A DNA stretch of 64,000 nt from Avena insularis. Its lineage: Eukaryota; Streptophyta; Magnoliopsida; Poales; Poaceae. The stretch lies in NCBI GenBank assembly GCA_023614405.1, contig CM042685.1, forward strand, positions 88,154,684-88,218,683, in the 5' to 3' direction. The notes beneath the pieces were generated by a model that was not told the origin of the DNA, ran no database searches, and worked only from the letters and a program-made list of their open reading frames with translations. A program made the translations under genes and the position numbers. Of this stretch, positions 10,914 to 22,724 are shown piece after piece (positions within the stretch are counted from its first letter, which is position 1; the number at the start of each line of letters is the position of its first letter).

Positions 10914-13900
10914 TGTAACACCCTCAGAATCGACCCTATGCAAGTTTCAATGATTCCCGCCAAACCCGCATAGAAATGATTCAAAGGTGCCCACCAGGCA
11001 CTTTCGTCCTGGTGGAAAACGAAATAATATCATTACACAATAGTCCACGATGGAACCCACAGAATAGATATATACAACAATGACTCAAAGAGTCAAGAAT
11101 ACAGATATACAATACAAAGATTCAAATCACCTCTAAACGATACAGCGTCCGAGTATGGACAATATGCAAATTGAGCTAAGAGCCCTGAAGATTAACCAAT
11201 GGAGTCCATAACCCTGCCCAGGCCAAGCCGGAAGGGTAACCCTGCTAACGACGTCGATCTCAAAACCTGCTTAGACAAAAGGGGTGCCGACAAAGGGCAA
11301 CAAAAAAAGAGAGCGGTCAGTACTGAGGCCAGTACTCAGCGAGACTAGAATTCAGCGGACCTCGCTTACATAGGTATGGTGGACTGAAGCGGCAGCGCAT
11401 CATGCACTAAACATCCTATAGAGACTCGATATAACTGGTGGCTATCAGAGAGGGATAAGAAAGACCTATTCGAAACCAACATAATACTAACACCAAACAT
11501 ACCCATCCTGGCGTTTCCCCCTCGATACCAATCGAGGAAGTCGTATCGAGGAAACTCACACAAATGGCAATTTTATCCATTCCTTATAGTTGCGGAAATT
11601 ACTAGTCAAATATAGATAGCATGAGTCATCCTGATAACATAAGCAGTGGCAGTTTTAGATAACCATTCCGTTGTAGTTTCAATACTTACTAGTCAAATAC
11701 ATATACCATGAGACATCCCAAAACTAGCAGTTGTTGGTACTTTTATTTAGCCATTCCGTTGTAGTGAAGCTGATTACTAGTCATTATAAAGTCAAATTTA
11801 TAGCACTACTTTAGTTATAGTTGTCTATGATCGAGATATTGTGCTCCAAGTCGTCCATAACCGCGGACATGGCTTTCAGAAAGTTTTACCCTACAGGGGG
11901 CACAAATAGCAACACACGCACGATCAACCTTGGAAAAACACCAAATGAAAACCCAACGAGGCATCATGACAGAACATTCGCAAGATTCATATTTATTTCA
12001 GGGGGCCACCCCACTAAGCAACCCGCGACGAAGTTGGCTGGCTCCGAGACGGACCCAGGTGTTTGTGTCAATGGCTGTAAACAACTGGGAACCCGAAAGT
12101 GTGACTGGGATTGTCGATACCACGGAAACATTCCACTTACCTAAACAGTACAGGCGCTCCACACGCAATCGTAAATAAAGCATTAAAGCATGGCATAAGT
12201 ACATGATAGTAATAAAGCCCCAAACTACTTTGTGGCCCCAAGGAATTAAATATGACTCAAGCTAGGGTTAGGAGGATTCATGGTCCCACATGCGGATAGT
12301 GCGAATATTCAAAGAACAGGTATCAAGTACTCGGGGTCCTACGGGACACAAGTGGACGGTTAAAAACCAAATAACATCTATTGCCCACCTGTGCTTCTGC
12401 ATTATTTACCTACTTCAATTTTAGTTATTAAACGGTAATTAAAGCCATGATCCTCTCCAACATAAAGCATATGGCAGTATTCCAACAACTGTGGTACTTG
12501 ACGACCCACAACAACACTTGAGCAAGCGACTACGACACGCAAGTCCAACTATCTACCAAGCAACAAGTAATAGGATGTGTCCAAGGCAATATAAGGCTGC
12601 AACGGATATCACGGGTACGAAAACTGGAGCATCACAACATAGATACCAATAGATCAACATGAGGAAATAAAGACTATAAAGGAAAATAGGTAGAAAGAGG
12701 GAAAATGCTCGCCTGAAAACACTGCCGAAGGTTCATCCGAGGATCGGTCGACACTCGCATCAACTCATCGGCCTAATCCGTGAAGAAGCAATGCACTAAA
12801 AGAAACACCGGATGCACTATTTAATACTACGGCAAAAGATCGGGAATGATGCATGTATGATGTAGGACATGGCAAAGATGCGATGCAATTAGGCCATATT
12901 AAGCGGAACCGGGGCCCCGACAATTAAGTATATGGTTATAGTTGTTCTAGATACCCCGCAAAGGCAAAATATATCATAGGTTCTCTACACAAATTTAAAT
13001 AGAGCCAATATTAGACTAGAAAAGCCCGCATTTAATCTCCATATTTAATTATGAGGTGAATTGGCATAAGGCCCCCAAACCACATAATATGTATGCTACA
13101 TGATCAATTTAATATGCAACAATTTTATATCATTGATAAAATAGGGCTTGGAGAGGGGTCACACATGGGGACTTGGCGGTCTTGGGGTTCGACGGGTTCG
13201 GTCTCACCGGGATCGGTCTTCGAATCCGGGAACAGGGGTCTTCGATTTTCGTGACAGCATCCTCGGCGCTACGTGCTGGAGGCATCAGGGTTTCCGGGAT
13301 GGAGAACTTGGCGGCTTCGACTTTGATTGTTGGTTCTTCGAGTTCCATGTAGAAGATCTTGGGTGCCTTGTTTGATTTGTAGATTATGTAATCATTTTGC
13401 CGAGAGATTGTAGACGGAGATCGCAACATCACACCACACCATCTTGTCAACCTTCCTATGTCATCTCACTAACCAGCATACCGAGGGAATGTATGCCCAA
13501 TGAACCTGGAAGAATGACACCAATGCACTGCAGGTATTTACACCGAACAGGGCACCAAGCAAGCATATGGCCAGGACACGGACTCATGGACGGGCAGCAG
13601 CACAACCCGGAACCAGAGGTTGACGGGCAGGGTCATGCAGGGTGCCGGAGGGCACGAGCGGTACTGGGAGAAGGCAACGGCAGAAGACGACCAGCGCTGC
13701 CCGCAGGAGGATGAAGGAGAGGTAGGGCAGAAGCGGGAAGGAGCCATGGTAGAGCTTGGCGGGAGCGCTCGATGCAGAGCGGCCGGAGCCACGCGGGATC
13801 AGAGAGCATCGGCGGCACCAGTGCGAGGCTGGGGAGGCGGCTGGCTTGAATCATGGAGGGGTTGCAGCGGGCCGCCAGGCGGGTCGGCGCGGGACCGGGC

Positions 13901-14800
13901 GAGGCAGAGGGCGCCGGCGAGGGCGAGCGAGGCAGAGGGCAGCGGCAGGGTACGAGGAGGCCCGGGGAGAGGAGGCGTCGGTGAGGACGAGCAAGGCCGG
14001 CGGTGGACGATAGAAGGCGGAGGAGGCCGAGGGAGGGAGACGACGGAGACGCACGGGCGCAGTGCAGGCGGGCCGATGGCCGCTGAGGAGCTCTGACGGC
14101 CGAGCGGGCAGAGGGTGCTGGCGGCTATTGCGAGCTCGGGAGAGGATCGATGGAGGCGGACGGAAGATTCAGGAGAAAGGCATGTCGGGGACGCTGGCAG
14201 GTGGGCCATGCGCGGTTGGTGGCGTTGGATTGATGCGGGAAGTGCGGGATGGATGGCGTCTAGCGGCAGGAGCGGGTTTTGCGAGTGCGGAGGGCTGCAC
14301 GCGGAGAGGTAGGGAGCGTGCGTGGGGCCCAGGGATGAGCGGCGCGGGATGAGCGGGCGGTGGCGTTCGCGTGTGTGGCGCTATGTGTGTGTGGTTGGTG
14401 TGGTGGACCAGGTGAGATGAGTGGAGTGGCGGCGGCATGGGTATAGGGTAGGCAGGTTTAGGGTTTCCTGTGGTTACGGTTTGGCTAGGCTGAGGGATCT
14501 GGGCCGCTGGGGGTGGTAGTATGGCTGGCTGGGCTTTTGGCCTGGCCGGCTGACTCCCCCAAAAAATGTTTTATTTTTATTTAGTTTATTTTTTAATAGA
14601 CTTTTGCAAACGGTTTGATAAACAAAATATTGTAGAATAGCCTGCATTTTGATTTAAAATAAATGAGAGGAGTAATGTCAAACAAAAATAGGGTTTTCGC
14701 AAATTAGTTTTATAAAAAAACATACGTGATGATGTCATGATGATGCAAAGAGTATAAATAACAGCGATTTTCTAGTAGTGAATTTACCAGGGGTGCTACA
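10914..14800 (-). repeat. Right LTR (5' LTR in element orientation), 3,887 bp
   Basis: Pairs with 6281-10059. The GC-rich block recurs at about 13600-14450 and the conserved minus-strand ORF at 13130-13450. The length difference from the left copy comes from several indels, so some time has passed since insertion. Confidence 0.93.
13130..13450 (-). CDS. 106-codon ORF inside the right LTR (partner of 8425-8745)
   Basis: Second copy of the LTR ORF, open over the same length. Differences from the left copy are scattered single-residue changes, with no stop and no frameshift. As the right LTR is the 5' LTR, an ORF here would lie in the upstream third of the transcript only if transcription starts inside the LTR, which cannot be seen from sequence. 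Coding status is unproven. Confidence 0.3.
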   Translation of the reverse strand: MTRWCGVMLRSPSTISRQNDYIIYKSNKAPKIFYMELEEPTIKVEAAKFSIPETLMPPARSAEDAVTKIEDPCSRIRRPIPVRPNPSNPKTAKSPCVTPLQALFYQ

Positions 14801-15394
14801 GCGTTTGTCTCTGCAGAAGGAGATCATGCTTGATTTTTCACTTAACATCAAGAGGCTCGAAGCAGAGCGCGATGAGCTGCATAGGGTGGCCGACGAGCTG
14901 CAGAAGTTGATCGCACACAGCTTGTCCAAACAAGACCTGGACATCAACTTAATTACGAAGCTCTTGCGTGACAAGAAGAATCTCTAGGATAGATGTGTCC
15001 TCCTGCTAGACGAAGCCATCAAGACACGCAGAGAACGCATCATCGAAGCAAAGGTTTCCATCAAAGCCTACAATGACAGGGACCGTTGCCTAGATGCATT
15101 GAGACAGATGAAGGAGGACATGGGCCGAGGTCTCATCATGCCTAAGAATCCAAACAAGGAGAACTGGGAGCCAATGACAATTTCCAATTCAGATTCAGAG
15201 TAGGGGGAGCGGCAGGAATCTCAGTTCATGCTCCGCTACTTTTTTAATTTATACATGGTCTTCAATTAAGCAATATGGGAGCAACTCCTTATTTGTCTGT
15301 TTATCTTACTTGGCTGTCAACTTAATTATGAGTTTGTGTTCTCATGAATGGTCATCATCCTTTCTTTCCATTATGTATCTGAGCTTGGAAGTAC

Positions 15395-15910
15395 ATTATG
15401 ACTATGCCACTACTATTTGGTTACACTGGAAAAACCCACAACACCCTTAGTTGGATATAGGCGCACGTTGCTTTGAAATTGAAATTAGACCATGCCACTA
15501 CTTTATCCTGTTGAACTAGGAAAAATAGGCTTTATTGCTCTGAAGTTGAAATTAGGACTGTGCCACTACTTTATCCTATTGAATTGGGAAAAAGGCTATA
15601 TTGCTCTGAAATGGAAATTAGGACTATGTCGCTACTTTATCCCGTTGAATTGGGAAAAAAGGCTATATTGCTCTGAAATTGAAATTAGGACTATGCCACT
15701 ACTTTATACTGTTGAATTGGAAAAAGGGTATATTTCTCTGTCATATAAATTAGAAGTATGCCACTAGTTTATCTTGTTGAATTGGGAAAAAACCTATATT
15801 GCTCTGACATTATGTCTGGAATTAGGACTGTGCCACTAGTTGATTCTGTTAAATTTGAACAAACCTTGATTGCTCTGTCCTTCAAATTATGACTTTGACA
15901 CTAGTTAATC
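15395..15910 (+). repeat. Minisatellite, about 62-66-bp unit, roughly eight copies
   Basis: Units carry ACTATGCCACTACTTTATCC, then GTTGAATTGGGAAAAAGG, TATTGCTCTG and GAAATTAGGACT. Unit starts occur near 15404, 15489, 15551, 15616, 15681, 15747, 15826 and 15890, with the outer copies most diverged. It lies between the coiled-coil gene's last stop and a splice-acceptor-like TTACAG at 15949, so it may be intronic. Confidence 0.85.
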
Positions 15911-15949
15911 GTTTAAATTGTGAAAAATAACCACATATTTTTGTTACAG

Positions 15950-16384
15950 CAGAAGAGGCGAAAGCTCAACCCAGAACTGCCGACCTGTCTAAAGGACATG
16001 ATGGCTATCCAAGTGGAGAAGCAGAATTTTCATAAAGTGTCCCCTGACCGCCTGAGAGAAGAACACGCCATCCTTTATGACAAGTGCCACAGTCTGAAGG
16101 TGGACATCGCCGGCTGGAAGGAACTTCACGAGAAAAGTATCGCCTCGACGCGTGCGAAGGAGGACATCATGAAGGATCTCATGGTGGATAATCTTAAGAT
16201 TACTGATAAGCTTGTCGCTTCCCAGACAGAGCGCTTGAACTAGCGGTAGGCGCACGTCCAAGTACTGAGGGAGCAGGTAAAAACCAAAGACGATCTGATC
16301 GAAAAAACCCTCGAACTAGAGTTTCTCAGAAAGGAACACGACCATATATGTGCCAGGCTTAGTGCAAACTATAATGTCCTCTAA
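15950..16384 (+). pseudogene. Second coiled-coil exon, broken
   Basis: After TTGTTACAG at 15949 a frame begins QKRRKLNPELP and continues as a charged helix through 16240. Two nearby in-frame TAGs follow (16241-16243 and 16247-16249), and then the same frame stays open to a TAA at 16382-16384 with more coiled-coil-like sequence. It is on the same strand as the coiled-coil gene ending at 15203 and could be a further exon of that gene or a decayed duplicate. The acceptor site favours an exon. It converges tail to tail with the GRF zinc-finger gene. I do not recognise a family beyond the coiled coil. Confidence 0.55.
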
Positions 16385-16590
16385 AGTTAGTTTGCAAACT
16401 ATGTGTTCTGACGGACCAAATCATGTTTTATCCATGTGTAGTAGTGATTTTGTAAATATGGACCTCTCTCTATGCAAACTATGCTTTTTTCTAAAAGGTT
16501 ATTTTTCTCAAGGATTGAGTTTGGATTAGTCAAGATATCACAACTACAAGTCTTACAGTTAACTAGTTTCAGATATTGCCACGACACAAA

Positions 16591-17404
16591 TTATTCATCT
16601 AAAATTTCCTTGATCGTCTGTAGCTTGTCCTTGTTCACCTCGCACTCCTTCTTCAGATCTTTCAACAGCTTCGCAATGCAGTACTCTAGCTTCTTATTCT
16701 CTTCCATGAGCTGATCCCTCTCCTTTTCCGCCTTCTGAATCTTCCGTGAAGTTCCCACCACCAAGCTCCCATTGATTGTGTCATTTAGATCTGATCGTAA
16801 ATGCTTGATTTCCTGTTCCAGCTCCTTATTTCCTACCAAGAGCTTGTAATTTTCTGCAGCTGCATCACGGGCATCTGTAAATCTCCCTGACCTTTCGATC
16901 TCATACATATCCTACAACTGGGCCAAACATTTCTTAAGTGCGTCTGGCCACTCAAGATCCACCCACTCTACTGCTTTACACACCGGGCAACCTAAAAAAA
17001 CATGGGACCTAATTATCAACATAACACTACACAATTTTATTCATGTCGCCATTGTACATAACGAAAGCAAATCTGATTTGTACAACCCAAAAACCTTCTT
17101 CCAGTGTTACTGCCTTGAAGTGCAACATATTTCCTCAGTTTTAGCCCATGGTCACATGGTACTTCCCAATCGAGATCTAGGCCCTCCCAATCGGGGTCGT
17201 AGATCATGAGTGGTACCTATAAGGGAACGAAAAGCTAGAAATAAACATGATTCCATGCACATTTCAACTCTTGGGTCGAGGTAATTACCAATGCCTAACC
17301 ATTGTCGAGAAAACAAAGGAACTCACATCAGGAAGGGAAGACTCAATGTCGGAGAGAAAGTTGTCGCTGCTCGACTGGTCGTCCTCATCGTTCTAGAGCG
17401 GCAT
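16591..17404 (-). pseudogene. GRF-type zinc-finger protein gene with coiled coil, broken
   Basis: On the minus strand three exon-like blocks are visible. Block 1 (17404-17327) encodes an acidic Ser/Asp-rich start and ends at a GTGAGT donor, but its fourth codon is TAG. Block 2 (17216 to about 17050) follows ATAG and encodes a YDPDWEG leader and a GRF zinc-finger half: CDHGLKLRKYVA, then GRRFLGC. Block 3 (from about 16992) opens CPVCKAVEWVDLEWP, the second half of the finger, and continues as a coiled coil to a stop at 16591. An in-frame TAG interrupts it just before 16908. GRF fingers bind single-stranded or structured nucleic acid in known family members; grass genomes carry many uncharacterised GRF plus coiled-coil proteins. 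The block 2 donor is weak, so that boundary is approximate. Confidence 0.7.
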
Positions 17405-17427
17405 GGCGAATGTGGCCACGACGACGG

Positions 17428-17430
<3 letters not shown>

Positions 17431-17466
<36 letters not shown>
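17431..17466. repeat. (GA)n microsatellite
   Basis: An uninterrupted AG dinucleotide run of 36 bases lies just upstream of the GRF gene's first exon on the minus strand, where it reads as a CT-rich leader. A G-run follows it. Confidence 0.95.
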
Positions 17467-17474
<8 letters not shown>

Positions 17475-17499
17475 TAGTGAGTGAAGAGAGGAGTAGAGA

Positions 17500-18333
17500 A
17501 AGTGAAGTGTGTCAACGTTGCAACATTGACAAAATTGGCATGCTACAATGGTTTAATTGGGGATACAATGTCCCGTGGCTGGATTACTATGTCATATCTA
17601 ATAGTTTTTCGCTTCCTTCATTTTAATTTGTAATATTAATCAAGTACTTCCTAGTTACTCCTTCCCAATTTGTTTGACTTATAGCAACATACAAAATCTT
17701 ATGTATCGAACAATATAGGATTATGGTTTATGGTTTAGGTTCTAATGAACTGTTTATTGTACTAACCCCTTAACCCTCATTCCTAAATCCTAGACCTGTG
17801 CGTCCAATATATCACTCTCCTATTTAGTAAGTTTTTTTTCTAAACCCTACACTCGTTCATCCATTATAGTACTTCCTTCTAAGTAACAGATAGTTATCCA
17901 GCGATTAGTCAAATTACTAATCCCATAGAGCATTATATTACATCATAATCATGTCAACTACAAGGTACTGGTATATCACCTTGTTTAGAGATGGTTTCAA
18001 TGAATGATATGTCCCAAAAACCCAACAGCTCACAGCACATTATATTACAATCTCAGAAACAAATTTATCACTTCATCTCAACAAACACAATCATGTCAAC
18101 TACAATGTACTTGTGTCTTATTACAACAACGATGCTTTCATTGAGTGATATGTTCGAAAATCTCAACAGCTCACAGAACATCGGATTGCAATATTTAAAC
18201 AAACACGACCACATCAACATAGTTTCAAAGCAACAAAATCTTTGTTATAAATACAGGCAGGGGAACCTTGCGGTCTATCTGACAAGTCCTGGGTAGCAGC
18301 TCTCATCAGATCAACGTCTATCGCCTCGTTCTG
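17500..18333. repeat. AT-rich spacer with a diverged short duplication
   Basis: No gene recognised. Two related segments begin near 17943 and 18087. They share ATCATGTCAACTACAA, TCAATGA-type ATATGT and CAACAGCTCACAG. This is an old tandem duplication of about 144 bp. Confidence 0.5.
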
Positions 18334-18958
18334 TTAAGCCATAGCAGGGGCCTCTGCATCCACTACAACCTGTCTAACAACATCAGAAATGGAAGCCAGT
18401 AAGAACAGCTTTCTAGTTTGCTTCTTTTGTCGCATAATCTGCATTAGATCATCGGTATCCAAAACCTCTATGAACTCCTGCTTCTTATGATGCCACCACC
18501 GGAGTCGTGCCATCTGCTTAGGACCAATAATGATTTCCTTACCAATCATATCTCTCACTTCAACAAGAGTTATGTTTTTGGAATCGATGGCTATCTCCAG
18601 AGTACATGACGAAATTTGCTTACTAACTCCGCCATAAAGTTTTGCTGTATATGAATCCACCTCCAGGTGTATATTGAACTTATCTTGATCAACATCTGGT
18701 GGCCCGTAAACTCAAGCATTGGAAGCTCTTGCAGCAAGATCTCCAGTATCTGCATACATATCATCAATCATTGCTTCAACTTTGACATGACGATCAGCTG
18801 CACAACACTTCCAAAGCATCTAAAGCTCATGGGAGTGCTCAATTTGCACATAGGTATCACTCATGTTATGCCATACTAATTTTCCCTCTGTGTGGATCCC
18901 CAAGAAATTCTAGAATGAAGCATATCTATTGAGGCATGAGGCATGAGGCTCCTCTGAG

Positions 18959-21900
18959 GTGACCGTTGGTCGGCCTCCGGCCTTCGCCGGCGTCTCACCG
19001 GCAAAGCTCTGCAAGGATTCCTCAGGGGGTTGTTGGAAGATCACCTACTCTGGTGTGACCACGGGTGGTAAGTTTCTCGAAGGCTCTCTCGCTCTCTCGG
19101 CAGATTCTTGGCTGGTTCTTCTCAACGCCAAAGGCTCCCCCCTTGAGGGTAGATGTTTGGAAAATGGGGAGAAGATCTCTATTGGATCTGTTTTGAGGTT
19201 CCCCTCTCATCTCTCTCGTGTTAATGTTTCTCTGGATCCTTCATCTGGTTTTCTTGGTAGATCTCCTACCATCTCTGGAACAGATGAGGATACTGGTTTT
19301 AAATGGCATGCCCTTTGCTCCTCTTTGCCAACCGATGATCTTGAGCCTTCAAAAGGTTTTTGATGCTTTTTTCCGAGTTCTAAAAGGTTGGTGCTTCTCA
19401 ACCACAATGAGGTAGTGATTGATGCTAGATACTTGATTCAAGGTGAGGTTGTGGCCTCGGGTATTTCTATTGATCTTTAGGTGAAGAGGGTTGTCGTCGG
19501 CGCACAGATTTTGCCCAGCCCTTTGGTTAAGAAGTTTTCCTCCGATGTTGAGAAGATTGTGCCAAAAACGCTGGATTTCACTGAGAATCTCCCTTCGGTG
19601 TGTGCTTTCAAGGATGAATCTTTGAGTCGACCTGCCCTGGATTTTTCATTAGGGCTGGATTTTGAGAGGAAGATTTTTGATAAATTCAGGCATCAAGTTA
19701 ATTTCCTTGGTGGTTTCAGAAAGAGACCTTTTTATCTGGTTTGTTCTTTTGGAAGAGCAAATTTTAAGTTGGATTTCCATACGGTTAGTCTTGCTCTCCA
19801 AGCTTGCTTTGGTGGTCAGGCTTCTAAATTCCAGGTGAAGCTTTTGCAAGATAGAACTTTTCGTTTCTCGGTTGCTTCAAGGGCGGTGGGTTTTGAAATC
19901 TACAATATTTCAAAGTTTTCATGTACATCTTTTGTGATCCATGTCAACCTTTGGGGTAATGGGGGGCCAAATTGGATGCATGAAGAAAGAGAGTTTTATA
20001 AAGAATCTGCTGGAGAATGGAAAGTTGTCACGTACAAAAAAGAAAATTCCAAGAAATCTCCTTCGTTGAAGCCTTCCAATAAAGGTGATTCGGTTTTCCA
20101 GCAGCTCAAATTTACGGCACCGGTTGCGGTTTCTTCGCCTGTGTCTGCTGAACATATTAAGTGTGATTTCAAATCAAGCATTCAAGACAGATCCTATGCA
20201 CAGGTGCTCGCTGATAGCAGTATTAAACCAGTTGTAACGCCGGTCGGGTCTTTAGGGGGCGCCAATCGCGCGGCATTTAAACTGCCTGGTCTCCTTCCCT
20301 TTCTGAAATTCCCCTCTTTCCCAAATTGTATTTGGCCCGACAATTCCTACAAGGGGTGGTTCAAGGCCCAGGAAATTACCCATTCTCGGCCCATTGTTCA
20401 CAACAGTTTTCACGAGTTCGCCACTTCTTTGCAAAAAACAACTGTCATTTCCCCTGTCTCCTCAACTCCCCCGTCCGCTGAAACCCCATTCCCCTCTTGC
20501 TCGTCGCCGGTGAAGAGTGTCGTAATGGCGAACATCCCGATTGATCCTGCTCCTTTCTTGCCGAATGGCTTCCAGATTATGCAGGTGGCTGGGCGGAATC
20601 GTGTCAAACGGGTGGTAGTGCCACGGAGGTCGAGGTCGCATGAACAGTATGCCATTGCTACCATTAATCCCCTCCCCCCTGGTCCAGTTCCGTTCTTGAA
20701 TATTCGTGATGTCCTGGTTGATTTCCTCAACAATGAGGTTCGATTTCACTTTAGAGATGTCCAGGATTGTCCCTTCGGGTCTGCTTATGTGCAGTTTCAC
20801 CATGTTAGTGATCGTGATAGACTCATTGCGGCTAGCCCCATTCCGTTTCAAGATGTGCATGTTTCTTTTGTTAAGCACAATGAGGGGGATAACTGGAGGA
20901 AGGCTCAATTCAGTAATGAATGTTGGGTGATGCTGGTTGGGCCTCCTTTAGACCACTGGCATACTGAGGATCTGAATGCAGTCTTTGCTGACATTGGGAA
21001 GGTTCTTTTATGGGAGAGGGACCCAGACCAAAAAGGTAGTATTCTTGCAAAGATTCGTGTCACTGACCTGGTTGAATTCCCCAAGAGTGTAAGGTTTACC
21101 ATTGGCGACTTGGTGGAGTCTGAATCATGGACTTTTTCTGTTGAAGTGTTGCAAAGTGATCTGCTTGGGGGGGCCCACCTGATGAGGACCCACTTCCAGA
21201 TGACAATGAGGACCCACATCCTGCTCCTGTTCATGGCCCTGTCTTTGGGCCCCAAATCCCCCCTCCTCCCCCTCCCCCCTGCTCCTGGGGGTGGTTGGGG
21301 TCAGTGGTTGGCCCCTGTGCAGGATCCTGCTCCTGAAGGTGATAATAATGAAGGTTGGGGCCCCTGGGAAGCTGCTGCTGCTCCTGTTCAAGTCCCTGTC
21401 ATTGCTCCTGGTGAAGACATACCTGTTGACAACCAACATTTTCCACCTCAGGATGTTAACAGTGGGGTTACATGTGCTATCATTGTCCAAGACTGGGAGT
21501 CTGATGATGATGAGTCTGTCAATGCTGAGCCTGTGGCTGCTGTGGATCTGGGTGTGGCTGATGGACCCCAAGGAGATGGTATTGGTGAAGGCCTTCAGAA
21601 TATTTTACAAAACTATTTGGTTGATGATGATGAGGCTAACTCAGATGCTGAGGAGAGGGTGGGGAGCCCTATGGATTCAAGTACAGTGGCTGCTGAAAAT
21701 GAAGATTGGATGTTGGAGGATCAGCATCTTGTTTCTCCAAATGAGGCACATCTTCAGGTGGGAATGGTGAGAACTTTTGTTTCCATTCCTGATGTGAACA
21801 CTGCAAAGCAGAGCTTTTCCCAGCAAGGCCTGGATCTCTGGGAAAATTATTTTGCTCCCCATATTCAGAAGGACTCTTCTTCAATGGGCTCTCTCAAGTG

Positions 21901-22504
21901 TGATATCCCTGTAAGTTGGTTTAACTTTATTACACTCATGCTTGCTACCCCTGAGAAGTTTAATTGGGTCAAGATCTTCCTTACTTATCCTTTATGGGAA
22001 ATTATTAAAGAGCCTATTGCTGAGGATAATTCCATTTCTTTCATCATCCCTAATGAGAGCTTTTCCCAGATGGCTCCTTCTTGTCTGGGCATTGAAGCTA
22101 ATAAATCTTTCTGCTCTCCCTCCACCCCTGCCAGAAAGAGAAAGGGCTAGGATCCTCTTGTTGACACTGAGGTGAGAAGGAGCCCTAGAATTGTTGAACT
22201 GAATGGGGGCTGTAAAAGTCACCTAAATTTTCTTATTTCTGATTGTCTGGTTTGCAATGTTGTTCCTCCATGTTTGAATCCTAAAGTGGTTAAAAATCTT
22301 GCTGCCTCTTTCTGCAAGGTTAAGGATGGGGACCTGGAGAAGAGGTTTCTCAAGAAAGGGAAGGCCAATGAAGTGGCAGTTAAGGCTCCTCTGAAAGGTA
22401 TCATCAAAGGAAGTGGTTCATATGGCTTGAGCATTAGAGGCAAGAAGAAAACTGGGGCTGCTGGTACCTGTGGACAGCAAGCCAAGAATAAGCCCTCATC
22501 TTAA
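18959..22504 (+). pseudogene. LINE ORF1 protein, DUF7597-like, three in-frame stops
   Basis: One reading frame spans about 1,180 codons with only three stops: TGA at 19361, TAG at 19478 and TAG at 22148. The N-terminal third is Phe/Ser-rich and basic. A central block (about 20520-21160) starts MANIPIDPAPFLPNGFQIM, then RRSRSHEQYAIATINPLPPGP and an FPKSVRF-type end. It matches my memory of the DUF7597 region common in grass LINE ORF1 proteins, which have an RRM-like RNA-binding role. A Pro/Ala/acidic linker follows (21230-21700), then a basic Lys-rich C-terminus. ORF1 proteins package the LINE RNA. I do not see a CCHC knuckle. The frame has few breaks for its length, suggesting moderate age. 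The ATG is not obvious, so the start is approximate. Confidence 0.7.
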
Positions 22505-22724
22505 GTGTTTTAAATGTATCAAACTAAGTCTTTTGCTGGAGTCTTGTTGACTCCCTGTCCTGTGATCTGTTCTTGTGATCTTTTCATGTCTTTGGTACTT
22601 TTTGTGGAATCTGTCTGTGGTGCTATGATATGGATTGCCTTTTGCCTATGTGATTGTTGTTTCCACACTTGGGTGATTACATTACTTATATCACCCCATC
22701 CCTCTACTTACATCTGGTTTTTTA

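Larger units (their letters stand above)
6281..14800 (-). mobile_element. Complete LTR retrotransposon without coding core (LARD-like)
   Basis: Two long direct repeats (6281-10059 and 10914-14800) begin TGTAACACCCTCAG and end GGGGTGCTACA. The element is flanked by perfect 5-bp target duplications GCGTT (6276-6280 and 14801-14805). The sequence TGGTATCAGAGC, complementary to initiator tRNA-Met, lies on the minus strand at 10899-10910 next to the right repeat, so the element is read right to left. The internal domain is only 854 bp and I see no gag or pol in it. This matches large retrotransposon derivatives, which move with proteins supplied by a partner. LTR layout (GC-rich transcribed-looking block, 3-4 kb, Met primer site) resembles the Gypsy element at 56429, a possible partner family. 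Confidence 0.93.
5154..15203 (+). pseudogene. Coiled-coil protein gene, split by an LTR retrotransposon
   Basis: A first ATG at 5154 begins a basic N-terminus (MAPQRRGRSTVRTKRMEK) that meets a TAG at 5244. A tandem array of mini-exons follows (5326-5961). A downstream exon starts after an AG at 6168 and encodes a Lys/Glu/Leu-rich helix; it stops at 6280 where the LTR retrotransposon sits. Joining 6280 to 14806, leaving one copy of the GCGTT duplication, restores the frame exactly (RLRRR then LSLQKEIM). The coiled coil then continues to a premature TAG at 14985-14987. Past that the same frame runs on to a TAG at 15201-15203 after an acidic NSDSE-like end. Function is unknown; a long amphipathic coiled coil suggests protein-protein contact. 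The gene is broken by two stops and an 8.5-kb insertion. Confidence 0.7.

Noticed and set aside
13620..14096. 158-codon ORF in the right LTR
   Set aside because: The counterpart in the left LTR is not open over the same length, unlike the 106-codon ORF, so it looks like a composition effect.
20462..20908. 148-codon ORF on the minus strand inside LINE ORF1
   Set aside because: It is antisense to the DUF7597-like region and has no motif of its own.
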